Source of the DNA: JAWOHX01 sp046484975
GTDB taxonomy: Bacteria > Bacillota > Clostridia > DUPQ01
NCBI GenBank assembly: GCA_046484975.1
Contig: JAWOHX010000063.1
Span: forward strand, 1-32,884
Reading direction: 5' to 3'
DNA: 32,884 nucleotides
Both the position numbers and the translations under genes were made by a program. This document shows positions 32,822-32,884 of this stretch, one piece after another. The notes under the pieces are model-generated. The model saw nothing but the letters and a program-made list of their open reading frames with translations. It searched no databases and was not told where the DNA came from. Numbering within the stretch: the first letter of the stretch is position 1; every line of letters starts with the position of its first letter.

Positions 32822-32884
32822 CCGTCCACCTCCTGTTTCTTTTCCACCGGGTCTCCTGGCAACAGGTGGCAGATGCCCATGGTC
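32818..32884 (-). CDS. C-terminal end of an unidentified gene (partial)
   Basis: On the minus strand an open frame enters at the window edge and ends in GICHLLPGDPVEKKQEVDG, with its stop overlapping the ATG of the next gene by four bases (ATGA). The same overlap is used at several other junctions in the window, which supports it as a real gene end. Too little is visible to name it. Confidence 0.45.
   Translation of the reverse strand, partial: TMGICHLLPGDPVEKKQEVDG

Noticed and set aside
20396..32884. The island as a phage, integrative element or defence system
   Set aside because: No integrase, transposase, att-like repeats, nuclease, toxin or phage protein is visible; the proteins look metabolic.

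Overview
The window looks like a contig from a moderately GC-rich member of the Bacillota (class Clostridia is most likely), probably from a metagenome. The evidence is a tryptophan T-box leader on trpS, a SigH-type sigma factor next to rlmB and mrnC (the Bacillus/Clostridium arrangement), GatCAB, Mini-III RNase, PlsY, a pta-ackA-DUF177-rpmF string, and strong Gram-positive Shine-Dalgarno sites and sigma-A promoters. No rRNA, tRNA, CRISPR array or transposon was found.

Bases 1 to about 224 do not belong with the rest. They encode the C-terminal part of an M3-family metallopeptidase in which all 74 codons end in G or C. At about 221-226 this fuses, out of frame, to the end of a GAF domain that continues into a GGDEF protein with mixed codon use. 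It is probably an assembly or cloning chimera.

Region 1 (1020-2337, +): a promoter, a T-box leader with terminator, and trpS. Region 2 (2359-9372, -): a housekeeping string DUF177, rpmF, a DUF512 radical-SAM-like protein, der, plsY, mrnC, rlmB, sigH, ending in a URO-D-superfamily gene coupled to sigH. It starts from a consensus promoter, with a possible attenuator after rpmF. Region 3 (9383-11657, -): pta-ackA with its own promoter. Region 4 (11679-16732, -): a polyprenyl-phosphate-type glycosyltransferase, a PHP histidinol phosphatase, then gatC-gatA-gatB, all closely spaced or overlapping. Region 5 (16715-20406, +): divergent from region 4, a 1034-residue membrane PAS/GGDEF/HD-GYP protein and a DUF2284 cysteine-rich protein.

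Region 6 (20396-32884, -) is the accessory part, in three transcription blocks. (a) The end of an unknown gene, a DUF6259-like TIM-barrel protein, URO-D protein 3 and a PRPP synthetase. (b) A self-regulated TetR repressor with tandem operators, an ABC-2 exporter (one ATPase, two permeases), an FAD_oxidored-family flavoprotein, and a previously uncalled 43-residue single-span membrane protein, ended by a terminator. (c) A two-domain protein with a CehA/McbA-like PHP C-terminus, and URO-D protein 2. Three URO-D-superfamily proteins with three different metal-site motifs lie in this window with no corrinoid protein in sight. The accessory part is therefore the best candidate for an undescribed catabolic or methyl/decarboxylation pathway, but its substrate cannot be read from the sequence.
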